A model generated the notes under the pieces. That model had not been told where the DNA came from. It did no database searches and saw only the letters and a program-made list of their open reading frames with translations. Below are positions 50,101-58,279 of a DNA stretch of 64,000 nt, piece by piece. The stretch's first letter is position 1. The number at the start of each line of letters is the position of its first letter. Made by a program: the position numbers and the translations under genes. The DNA comes from Enchytraeus crypticus. Taxonomy: Eukaryota > Annelida > Clitellata > Enchytraeida > Enchytraeidae. Where the stretch lies: the NCBI GenBank assembly GCA_905160935.1, contig CAJHZI010000449.1:1845001-1909000 (forward strand), given 5' to 3'.

Positions 50101-51945
50101 CATAGTGTGAGTTGTACGCTGTTCTGTACCATTCTGAGTCACTAGTCAAGTGAAATATTAGAATTAATCCTCTCTAGCTCTCTCGCTCTGTCTATCTCTC
50201 TCACTCTCTCTCTGTCTCTCTCACTGTACTGCCTGACATCCAGTCTACGGCATACAACTCCTTCATACTCTAATTTTCTTTTCATCTTTAAATACAAATA
50301 ATTTATCAAATCGTCCAACTCTCTTTGTCTTGGTCTTCCTCTAAATTATTCCATCAAATACTAAAGCTGTCAATCAATCAGTTGAAGCTAGAGAACAACA
50401 AGTAAGGCTCACATGGTTTGTCGCTCTGAGGACAGATTTATGACAGAGCCGCCGCTGTCTGTAAACACAGAGTTAACACTGGGAGTCTCACTCGCTACCC
50501 TGTCCCTAGCCCCAATGCTGCCATCAATCAATCAATCAATTAATCAATCAGTCAATCAATCTATCTTAAATCCTTACATTCCAAAAAGTACAATATAAAA
50601 CAGTGCAATACAATACAATAGAACAATACAATATTAGCAAATACATTTAAAAATTCAAAAAAGGCGAGTGCTTTCTTATACCAATACTCTACCAGCCTTG
50701 ACATCCAGTCACAGCTTCAACCACACAACAGAAAATTGATGACACTATTATCAGTAAATCTACTGTACAATTTATAGCCTGATTAATACAGACACATGTA
50801 AAAGAATTGTCACACTTATGGCCGTATTTACTTGGGAGATAATCATCCGTTTAAACATCAACAGTTGCGTAAACTACTTATTAGTCACAATTTTATATTC
50901 TACAAGCTTGAATCGACGTGTAAAGTAATGCATAGCTGCACGCCTGCTTTGGCGCGTTTAAACAGTTGATTAGTTACAAAACTAATTAAGAAATAATTTT
51001 CTAGCCTTGTTTAAGAAGTAAGCTGATTGGTCGATCAGCCCGAAGGACAGCACTGTGATTGGCTAAGAGACATAATTTTGGCGGATGACCATGTAGTTAA
51101 TTACACGCAACATTTTTTAGTGAATACCTAAAATTCTGAACAATAGTTTAGCCAACAACAGAGGCGTAAATGATCATTTGATTAAACAAAAGTTAGTAAA
51201 TGCGGGTATTAGTGTAGTTATCTACTATAATCAGGTGTTTACCTGATTCCCTCCAGTGTCTTCTGTAAGGAGACTGGCAGACTGACTGTAGAGGAGTCTA
51301 CAACAAACACAGGTTAACAGACGTCACAGACTGACACAGGTTAACTGACAATACTGACACAGTCAGGTTAACTGACAACACTGACACAGTCAGGTTAACT
51401 GACGTCGCTGACACAGGCTAACAGGCGTCACTGACACAAAATTAACTGCCAACACTGAATAAACACAGTATAAAGATAATGCAAAGATAGCTTGCACAGA
51501 TTGCAGTCTGGGTACAATAAATTTCCTATGGAGTCTTAACATTAAATCACTGGCACTGATAAACATTCAGAAAGACATTAAATCCTATTTCGTGAAGAGT
51601 TTTAAATTTATATCAGTAGTATTTATACATGATTCGTAAAGGCTCAGGCTCGACAATTAACAGTTGAATCTAAATAAGTTTAGGCAAGTAGAAGGTTAAT
51701 TCGAAAGCATCGCAATATTTAGTAATCAAAGTTTATAGCGGCACCGTGCTATCTTCAATTTCTCGGTCTTTTATAGATCTTACATTAATCAACCAGATTA
51801 AGACTAATAGTGTTTCATGCCTATAACAGTCAAAATTGGCAGAAAACCTACCACTGGAGCGAGAAACAGGGCTATTCTCCTGCCGACCAATACTCAGAAT
51901 ACTCTTGAGCACTGCAGAGGCGTCGCTATTGAAGAAATTACTCAT
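31664..51945 (-). CDS. EDC4-like: EDC4/Ge-1-like enhancer of mRNA decapping (24 coding exons)
   Basis: Exons in transcript order: 51852-51945, 51243-51297, 50413-50517, 49710-49824, 48526-48634, 47728-47980, 46063-46255, 44995-45102, 44512-44621, 43434-43517, 42252-42456, 41661-41820, 41359-41419, 40615-40700, 39416-39512, 38368-38947, 36596-36761, 36024-36182, 35225-35340, 34259-34409, 33597-33810, 32746-32995, 32235-32398, 31664-31865. Phases agree across all, giving 1278 aa (human ~1400). Residues ~125-550 are the WD40 propeller: LAGNLIAL, ICWCPYVPP, FSPDGNPLASACADGFVRF, FWKYAMTGAADNTELKLW, YLVLSDVKRK. A Ser/Thr-rich linker (~580-805) follows, then the helical C-terminus: ADLGLVMYVCETSDP, LSLIQQLSADL, YLEEAVMKLD. 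EDC4 scaffolds DCP1/DCP2 in P-bodies. The gene is convergent with the REXO1-like gene and divergent from the ITPK-like gene. Confidence 0.95.
31866..32012 (-). repeat. acceptor-edge repeat before EDC4-like exon 24
   Basis: Four units of 'ctacctaatcaaccaatcaa' + 'acagcctgattagtt' (plus strand). On the minus strand each supplies a 'tgattaggtag' acceptor followed by the first exon bases. Confidence 0.85.
32213..32234 (-). repeat. (TC)n at the EDC4-like exon 23 donor
   Basis: The minus-strand donor reads gtctctctctctctctc: the microsatellite begins with the splice site itself. Confidence 0.95.
32576..32745 (-). repeat. donor-edge copies of EDC4-like exon 22
   Basis: Further ~62-bp copies of 'gacgtcagcagcagatcaga' + 'ccagattgaaagcaga' (plus strand). 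Each carries the last ~16 coding nt and the gtctga donor. Confidence 0.9.
32996..33075 (-). repeat. acceptor-edge copies of EDC4-like exon 22
   Basis: 'gtgtcagctagcctacac' and 'gtgccagctagcctaca' upstream in the transcript repeat the exon start (LADT codons) plus tag acceptor. Confidence 0.85.
34410..34985. repeat. ~25-bp AT-rich minisatellite (acacaactctacaatatacaat)
   Basis: About 20 units of 'acacaactctacaatataca' + 'ataca', abutting the acceptor of EDC4-like exon 20 (34409). The 191-aa plus-strand frame is an artefact. Confidence 0.95.
35565..35635 (+). mobile_element. retroposon 3' tail (family D)
   Basis: Shares 'ggtctatccgtatcctgacc' with 14870 and ends in (GATGAT)n. Confidence 0.45.
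35855..36020. repeat. ~27-bp repeat after EDC4-like exon 18
   Basis: About seven units 'ttactatgacgactgtattg', adjacent to the donor at 36023 and containing the donor's intronic bases. Confidence 0.85.
36285..36595 (-). repeat. donor-edge copies of EDC4-like exon 17
   Basis: About six ~52-bp units containing 'gtacttaccactagtagagc'. On the minus strand each gives 'tagtggtaagtac', an intact consensus donor with the last exon bases. Confidence 0.9.
36770..37690. repeat. ~39-bp minisatellite before EDC4-like exon 17
   Basis: About 24 units with 'aacataagcaattctctacc' and 'gttacacaactatctcag'. A homogenised block (37040-37270) has identical 39-bp units. Confidence 0.95.
37728..38050. mobile_element. 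dispersed repeat (family E), longer copy
   Basis: First ~150 bp match 23605-23757; the rest continues to 'gtgcgctaaatcccccc'. Intron 16 of the EDC4-like gene. Unclassified transposable-element fragment. Confidence 0.5.
39196..39415 (-). repeat. donor-edge copies of EDC4-like exon 15
   Basis: About ten units whose minus strand reads 'acacacaggtattcacac'; the true donor is acacag|gtactc at 39415. Confidence 0.88.
39560..40605. repeat. ~41-bp minisatellite, about 26 units
   Basis: Units 'catcaacgtcattaaatcaa' + 'ttcattcagatgactcagtca', fairly homogeneous, with five truncated units. Intron 14 of the EDC4-like gene. Confidence 0.95.
40865..41125 (-). repeat. (TC)n in the sense of the EDC4-like gene
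   Basis: (GA)n on the plus strand; long Ser/Leu frames on the minus strand are artefacts. Confidence 0.95.
41165..41305 (+). mobile_element. diverged SINE family A copy
   Basis: Retains 'aggctcgcc', 'gacttcgaaacaagaaactg' and 'acgttaa' in the order seen at 7088-7230; the head is badly decayed. EDC4-like intron 13. Confidence 0.5.
41846..42065 (-). mobile_element. tRNA-derived SINE (family B)
   Basis: Shares 'atgatcaactatgttgatat' and 'gtaaccagtccagtgaatgt' with the 26.2-kb copy. In the sense orientation of the EDC4-like gene, intron 11. Confidence 0.75.
43170..43433 (-). repeat. donor-edge copies of EDC4-like exon 10
   Basis: Six units of ~50 bp ('gagatagacatactctgagg' then 'caacattttagagaaacaga'). 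On the minus strand each repeats CCTCAGA|gtatgtct, the exon end and donor, followed by TC repeat. Confidence 0.92.
43520..44112. repeat. (GTACA/ATACA)n pentanucleotide array
   Basis: About 590 bp of 'acagtacaatacagtacagt', starting at the acceptor of EDC4-like exon 10. All long minus-strand frames rich in Tyr/Cys/Leu/Val here are artefacts. Confidence 0.95.
44385..44511 (-). repeat. donor-edge copy of EDC4-like exon 9 with (CAA)n
   Basis: 44443-44461 repeats 'ggacatacttaggctgtgc', the exon end and donor (AGCCTAA|gtatgtcc on the minus strand), separated from the real one by AACAAC repeat. Confidence 0.88.
44690..44905. repeat. ~20-bp minisatellite
   Basis: About eleven units of 'cagtgaattgaacattcag' in EDC4-like intron 8. 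Confidence 0.9.
45103..45335 (-). repeat. two upstream partial copies of EDC4-like exon 8 with (TGAT)n
   Basis: Copies 45154-45213 and 45272-45330 repeat the first ~58 nt. On the minus strand they read IDVCNVELLRKRFSYSE and INVWNFQLIRLRFSYSE, against IDVWNVELLRKRFSYSE in the real exon (44995-45102). The farther copy is the more diverged. Confidence 0.95.
45336..46062. other. EDC4-like intron 7, no further element recognised
   Basis: AT-rich. 45900-46040 has degenerate 'gaatgaatgaatgaa' tetranucleotides. Nothing else recognised. Confidence 0.4.
46370..47112. repeat. ~35-bp minisatellite, about 21 units
   Basis: Units 'gataataacagcttaaatac' + 'tctgattactgtctga', with a shorter variant lacking 'gtctg'. 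Two variants alternate, indicating higher-order duplication. EDC4-like intron 6. Confidence 0.95.
47285..47520 (-). mobile_element. dispersed repeat (family C), diverged copy
   Basis: On the minus strand follows the order of 22720-22900 (ggaagaataag; cctttgtgga; 'tcgttgatcaa'; 'agtgctctttatgggc'). Confidence 0.5.
48640..48875. repeat. (CATACACA)n repeats with duplicated acceptor region
   Basis: Three blocks of CA/TA repeat separated by 'ctctcaa/ctcaacc' motifs resembling the start of EDC4-like exon 5 plus acceptor ('ctctcaacctacac' at 48628; also 48733-48752 and 48831-48841). Confidence 0.8.
49035..49709 (-). repeat. ~52-bp minisatellite containing the EDC4-like exon 4 donor, about 13 units
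   Basis: Units 'aacaacacactagagaggat' + 'gatagagagcactagtaact' + 'agtaaccttgtt'. On the minus strand each carries 'aaggttactag', the exon end AAG|gttact. Very homogeneous. Confidence 0.95.
49825..50135 (-). repeat. four upstream partial copies of EDC4-like exon 4 with (TGAT)n
   Basis: Copies at about 49852-49904, 49932-49984, 50012-50064 and 50090-50133. Each has acceptor tgtacag, then codons for ALDGTEQRTTHTVHSS, then TGAT repeat. The real exon is the most 3' copy in the transcript. Confidence 0.95.
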
Positions 51946-52261
51946 ATTTGCAACAAAATTGATTTAGTATCCCAACAGTACCGTAGTAAATAGCGATTCG
52001 CATCAAGAATAGTTAGGCAGGCAAATTTAATCTGCTCAAAATCCCACCAAACCTCGTTACACTTTAATGCACTTAATATCGCTCAGTAAAATATTTGCCA
52101 AAGTTACCATCTGTGTTCAAATCGCAAGTTCCTTCCGATCTTACATGATATGTAGTGGCACCAAAGATCTTTAAAATAAGGTATCTTTAAAATAAAATCT
52201 TTAAAATAAAAATAAAACAAAAAATATGAAAATAAATTGTTTTTCTTTATTCTATGAGTGG
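51946..52261. promoter_or_regulatory. upstream region of the EDC4-like gene
   Basis: Immediate 5' flank of the minus-strand start codon at 51945. AT-rich, no clear TATA box or initiator; transcription start not determined. Confidence 0.3.
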
Positions 52262-52710
52262 CACCTTTGCAAATAATAACAATAATAACAACAATTAGAG
52301 TGCTACAGTCATCAATGACAACATCGAGCACTATTGAGACAAAATCAAGCCGGCGAGCAAAGAAAGAAGGTCCAAAAACGGTCCAAATTCCAAAATCCAG
52401 AAATTCAGTCCAAAGTAAAGGGAGTTAAAGGAAAGGTGGTTTAGGCGCAGGTCGCAGATCATAGACACTGGATGGAAGGAAAAGAGAGATGGAAAAGATA
52501 GGTCTTCAACTGCTTTTAGAACTGCTCATAGGAAAGCAAAGGCTGATGTGATTCAAATGAAGATTTCCGAAGATTGGATGGAAGAGAATTCCAGATCTGA
52601 GATGCAGCATGCTGGAAAGAACGATTAGATAGCTTAGAGCGTGAAGGAAAGCTAGGTCTCACAAGAGTAATTATATAAGAAATCTGGTTTATGTACTGTG
52701 AAGCCATTCT
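52262..52710 (-). mobile_element. 3' end of a CR1/L2-like non-LTR retrotransposon, best preserved copy
   Basis: The minus-strand frame 52516-52707 ends in SFQHAASQIWNSLPSNLR, the typical C-terminus of CR1/L2/Jockey-type reverse transcriptases. A ~230-bp 3' UTR shared with the copies at 1.0, 1.9 and 15.0 kb follows, then a TTATTGTTATT tail. Only the end of the second open frame is present (5' truncated). Confidence 0.8.
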
Positions 52711-54482
52711 AGTGCTACATTTTTATTCAGTTTGTGATATATTTAAAGTGATTTGAGAGATTAAAATTTTATTCAATATTCATGGCTGGATCTGAGCGAG
52801 CGAGAATATTTATCTTCTGCTACACTATTACAAGTAGTGGCTTCAATTTATAGCACTTAACAAGTTATCTCGAGTTATATTTACTATTAAAAATCACTGT
52901 AAATTGCTCTGAACTGTACCATGTACAAGATGTGTATTATTTCAAATCGCTATTTGTGCATTGAGAGATATTTTAATAAATTGTACATTGTAAACTGATA
53001 CTTGCAATTTAATCTTAAAGTAAGGTGGGAATAAAAGATAATTTGACGTCTCACTGTAATGTAGCGCAACTAAATGTGTTGCATATTTTATTTCTCACCC
53101 ATATGTTTGGAATTAACTTTATTTGCACTCATGTTTGTATTTAGATGTTTAAATTGATCTTTGTGCATCAAGACTTGTATTCATTTCAGCTTATGTTCAT
53201 TAGAACTTATTTTGCGTTAGAATTGCAAGGTTATGAAACGAGGATATTAAAATAAGTAATGAGGAAATGCAAATTAATATATTATTAGAAGTTTAACCTT
53301 CATATATTGAGATATGATCTTTGCTTATTGGTGTATTCATGTAAAAACTGATGTTAAATTAAATATGATATGACATTCAGTAAAAACAGTAGATTATGTA
53401 AAGCAATAATAAAATATATGCATAAGATACATGCATGCAACGCAACCACTCGTGGGGGTTGGGTGGAGAAATGCTTATGAAGAGCTTGATTCTGATTGGC
53501 TGTTGAGCATGGCCTCGATCAATACTATATTACCAGAGAACAGGCTATAGAATTTTAGTTCACTCCTGAACTCTGGCATGTAAGGAATTACTAGCTGAAC
53601 TTGTCTAAATATAATTCTTAATAAATTATTGCGACAAACACATAAACTAGTAGATTCCATACAAGCTTCTGAACTTCTGATTGCATTCGTAGGAAGTACT
53701 GCTACTATGCACCTTCTATAGGTCGGTGATATTTAGCACGAAAAATACGAAATCTATATTGAAACGATTGTGCCTCACGGGATTGCAGATTTTGTGTGGA
53801 ATTGTCGTCTAACCTTCAATAAGTCGGTTAATCACGATCCATTTCAATATCTCAATCCATTGAACGTATAAATCCTTGATTGTACCAGAAACGCCTATTA
53901 CTAGAGACCTAGATAAAGCGTTTTCTCGTCAATTCAGGTGAATAGCTGCATTTACAACACTTTGTGTTGGCAGTGAAGATAGAAGACAGAAAATAGAAGA
54001 CTGAAGAAGTGAAGAAAGAAAATAGAAGACTGAAAATTGAAGAGAGAAATTGAAGAGGAAGACAGAATCAGGTGCAGATCCTAAAATCTATGAAAAGCGC
54101 AATTTACTAGTTGCCTACTCTAGTTAAGCGTCTTTTTCACAGATTTAACTGAACGACTGTAAAATAATACCTCACGTGTTAACAGTCATACTAAAGAAGA
54201 AAAGAGGGAAAGTATCAAATCATATAAGCGAGGAGTGCCTTGAAGCCAATAACTCGTTCCCATTTTCTATCTCTTATTTTAATTGCAAATACAGACATTT
54301 AACTAATTGATTATAAGTAGACTGACTTTACATTTATCGCCTATTTTTAACATTTTATTCATTGCTACGTATTGTTAGTTTAATATTCCATGCTATCTTT
54401 ATGTTTAATGTTTTAACTCGTTATATTGCTATCGTGTTTCTTTGTTAGTAATAAATCGTTTGAAATAATAAATCACTAGTTT
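52711..54482. other. intergenic, nothing recognised
   Basis: AT-rich unique sequence. 53980-54065 has degenerate 'agaagactgaagaa' repeats. A minus-strand 61-codon frame at 53475-53660 has no recognisable features. Confidence 0.4.
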
Positions 54483-54761
54483 TTGTGTCAATATTCTAAT
54501 TTGGTAGAATCTATACAAATAATACACAAATACTATAATTTATCATACATTGAAAGAATAAGCATGAGTTCTGTTCACAGCAGCTCCAGTCTTATTGATT
54601 TAGCCTCTAACTGGCTATATGAGCAAGAGATCCTTGCATCCTCAAGATTAATACCGCCTAAGCATGAAGAGTTGGAAAAATCGAACCCACGACTCCATTT
54701 CCAAACTCCTATAACGGGGAAGAGGATTGGAGAATTCTATAATTATAAACAAAGATTATAA
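54483..54761 (+). other. unrecognised 92-codon open frame
   Basis: Not low complexity. An internal Met at 54564 begins MSSVHSSSSLIDLASNWLYE and the frame runs to YNYKQRL and stop. No family recognised, no splice context established. It could be a small protein, a distant 5' exon or chance. Confidence 0.2.
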
Positions 54762-55561
54762 ACAAAGCCAGGTGGGACAGTGATGGGGAAGTGGGATGGG
54801 GTGTGGGTATATAAATATTGACGGCAAGCAATGTTTAATCTATACGCATTTAAATATTATTAATTTTTTTCATTTATTAACAGAATAACATTAAATAAAT
54901 TCGAAAGGAAATTATACTTCAATTAATTATTAATTGAGTACAAACTATAAAATAATGTCTTAATTTACATTTAATAAGAGAAGATACCTCACATTTATGA
55001 GATATCTTACATTATAAATGCCTGTCGTAAAACAATCAACTGTTGAATGCACAGTGGTGCCCTCCAAATAATAAAATATGTACAATACGATTTTTTAAGT
55101 TAACAACGGCAGATCCATGGTGTGTAACTCTTCTAAACAATTTTTATCCTATATTCAGTACAGTGTAATGGTTAACTATATATGTTATGATCAATATATT
55201 ATGATCAATCCATGTTAGAATTATATTAGTATAAATAAAAATATTACGCGTTTAGATATATGCGATATATTTAAAATCTTAACTAAATATTATAAAATAA
55301 ATCTCATAAATTATCTATCAAATTTATCAAATCTATAAAATTAAATCTCTCAAATATATATTATTATATATGCGATATATTATGCGTTTAAAAATATTAA
55401 ATATACGTTTGTAACCTAATGTTCAATTTTTCATAAAGACATTACCAGCTAACTCAATGCATGACTGCAAGGCCTAAGGATCGAGCGAGTGCTTGGTACA
55501 GAGAAACTCTTTATAACTATATACAAGAGCAAAATCCACTATGTTTCAGAGAGGTCTCTCT

Positions 55562-55623
<62 letters not shown>

Positions 55624-56278
55624 GGTAAATCAGGTTGTTGTTATCTTAACTTAATATAATTATACTGGTTAAGGAAGTCACAAAGACTTTTAACACCAGT
55701 CTTTGACGTAAAATATGTTGAAAACAAAGGCTGACTCAAGATTTTAAGATTTGCTTTTCATTTACAAACAGAATTATTCTATATAATTATAAAGTATAAT
55801 TCTATGTAAAGGAAAGGAAAAGCAAATCTTAAAATCTTGAGGGAGCCTCGATCAGCCAATCGTGAAAGTGCTAACAATTTGTTGCTGAATACAGGAACAT
55901 CAAATATTGCAACCAATGCATGATCTGTTTACATATTTCTACTTTAGAAAGGTAAACATAAACATTCTCACCACCACATCCTTGTGAAATAAATAATAAA
56001 TTGTTTTAGTCCTAAGAAAAGTCCTGAAGTAGAAATTTCTATTTTAGTTTATTTACATTAATATTGAAACAGTAATAGTTATTCACATACAGCATTTATG
56101 AAGTAATCGATCATATTAACGGGCTTAGATTAATTACTGCATACATTTTTAAAGATCAATTTTATCCCTCATTCTTATTTATTTAGATATATCGTAGATA
56201 TCAGGAGCTATCGGAGAGATAGAGAGTTATTTAGAAGATATTAGGAGAATTTTCTCGGGAGGATTATGTAGAGTTTAT
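54762..56278. other. upstream region of the ITPK-like gene
   Basis: AT-rich with a (TC)n tract at 55558-55620. 55743-55846 forms an inverted pair ('aagatttgcttttcattta' and, opposite, 'aagcaaatcttaaaatcttg'). No exon recognised; the 5' UTR should be in the last part. Confidence 0.4.
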
Positions 56279-57363
56279 ATGGCTGTAAAGTCAGGTACAA
56301 CGTTTCCTCCAGCGGGTTATAGATCAACGCCTACCAACACATTGCTTGCTGTGAGTACTTTTTAGATTTGATACACTAACTCTCTATTAGCTGTGTGAGT
56401 GCATGTTAGATCTGATACACTAACATTATACTAGCTGTGTGAGTACATTTTAGATCTGATACACTAACATTGTGCCAGCTGTGTAAGTACATGCTAGATC
56501 TGCTACACTAACACTCTACTAGCTATCTAAGTACACGTTATATCTGATATGCTAACACTCTACTAGCTGTGTGATGACATCTTAGATCTGATATGCTAAC
56601 GCTTTATTAACTACATTAGTATTTATTGAATCTGTTACACTGAGACTTCATGGCTGACAGTATATGTTAGCTCTTTGCACTAACAAAAACATCTGGTAGC
56701 ATCTCCTTTATAGAGGTTATGAAAGAAGTTCACAACCTGTGAAATAGTCGTGACCCATAAACCTCCTTAGAATGTCTTAATAGCGTAGGGGTAACGTCGT
56801 GAAGTTTTAAATGACAGATCCTGAGGTGAATTGAACTCTCGCGGGTTCGAATCCCAGCCACGCTGATCTGAGAGTAAAATCTCGGACATTCACTGGACTG
56901 GTTGCACGGAAAATGAACTAAATTGCCTAACAGTTTAAACATATGCCATTAAAAGTGATAGATATCAACATAGTTAATCATTTCATTATAATACGTGTTT
57001 ACTTTACATTTTACTTGAAATTCCTAATTTATCGAATGGTTTCCAGATATAAGATTTACACCATTTTGGACTTCCAAGTCTTGTAATTTTGCCTTTTGTC
57101 TTGACTTTGATTCCAAGGTGTTGGATATTTTCTTTAGCAACAGTATCGTTGTAATTGTTGCTGTTGTTGTGTGTCCTTGGAGTCAAGAGCTAAATGAATC
57201 TGATGGCCTGTACAAAGAGATATTAGGTTATTAGAACTTATTGTGTCTTAGAGCTGATGAACCCAAAGAGTAGATAAACCTTTCTATCTTTATTATATAC
57301 AGGAATTTACCAATACCTTGGACCTTCTTTTTCTACATTGTTCTCTATATATGTGTAAGTGTG

Positions 57364-57421
<58 letters not shown>

Positions 57422-58203
57422 TGTGAGTCATAAAAAAACATGTGCGCAATATTTCATCCACAACTTTGACATTTGTGAACGGATTTTGAAAATTGTTTCA
57501 GAATTATAAAGTAGAAGAAAAGTATCAATCTTAAATCTAGTTTTTGTGACAATTCCGTTATATTTTAAACAATAACAGACAATTTTACAAACATAATCTG
57601 TCTTCGTTTAAATTTTAAAATGGTGTTTACTAAAGCAGATTAAGAGTTCACAAAAACTTGTACCTCTTAAAGGGTTGTGGCTCACATTGGTTGATTGCCG
57701 AATTTCCAACAAAAAACTGGATTCTGGGAGGGCCAGATTGCTTATTAAAGAAATTACACCGAAAAGAAGAAAATAAATAACGTGGACGAGTTGAAGCAAC
57801 GCCTGGTGGACGTTTGGCAAGACATGAAGCAATCTGTCATTGATAAAGCAATAGATGAGTGGCGCAAGCGTCTCCGAGCTTGTATTCCAGCTAAAGGAGG
57901 GCACTTTGAGCATAATTAAGCTTTAACAGTTGACAGTAGCAGTATAATACTGCTTGTTTCGTTTTTTGTTAAGCCACGGATTTGTAAACATTCTGTAGCG
58001 ATTGATTTACTAAACTGAATATTTTCAGTCGGGCATATTTTCAAGCACTGCTTCAACGCAAAAATAATAATTAACAGAGTCACTTAACGTTATTTTATAG
58101 CAAATGTGTTCCTGATTATACCTATGCAAAAATTTAAAAAATCGGTTCACTAATACCAAAGTTATGGGCGAAAGACTGCGCACATGTTTTTTTTTGACTC
58201 ACA

Positions 58204-58279
<76 letters not shown>

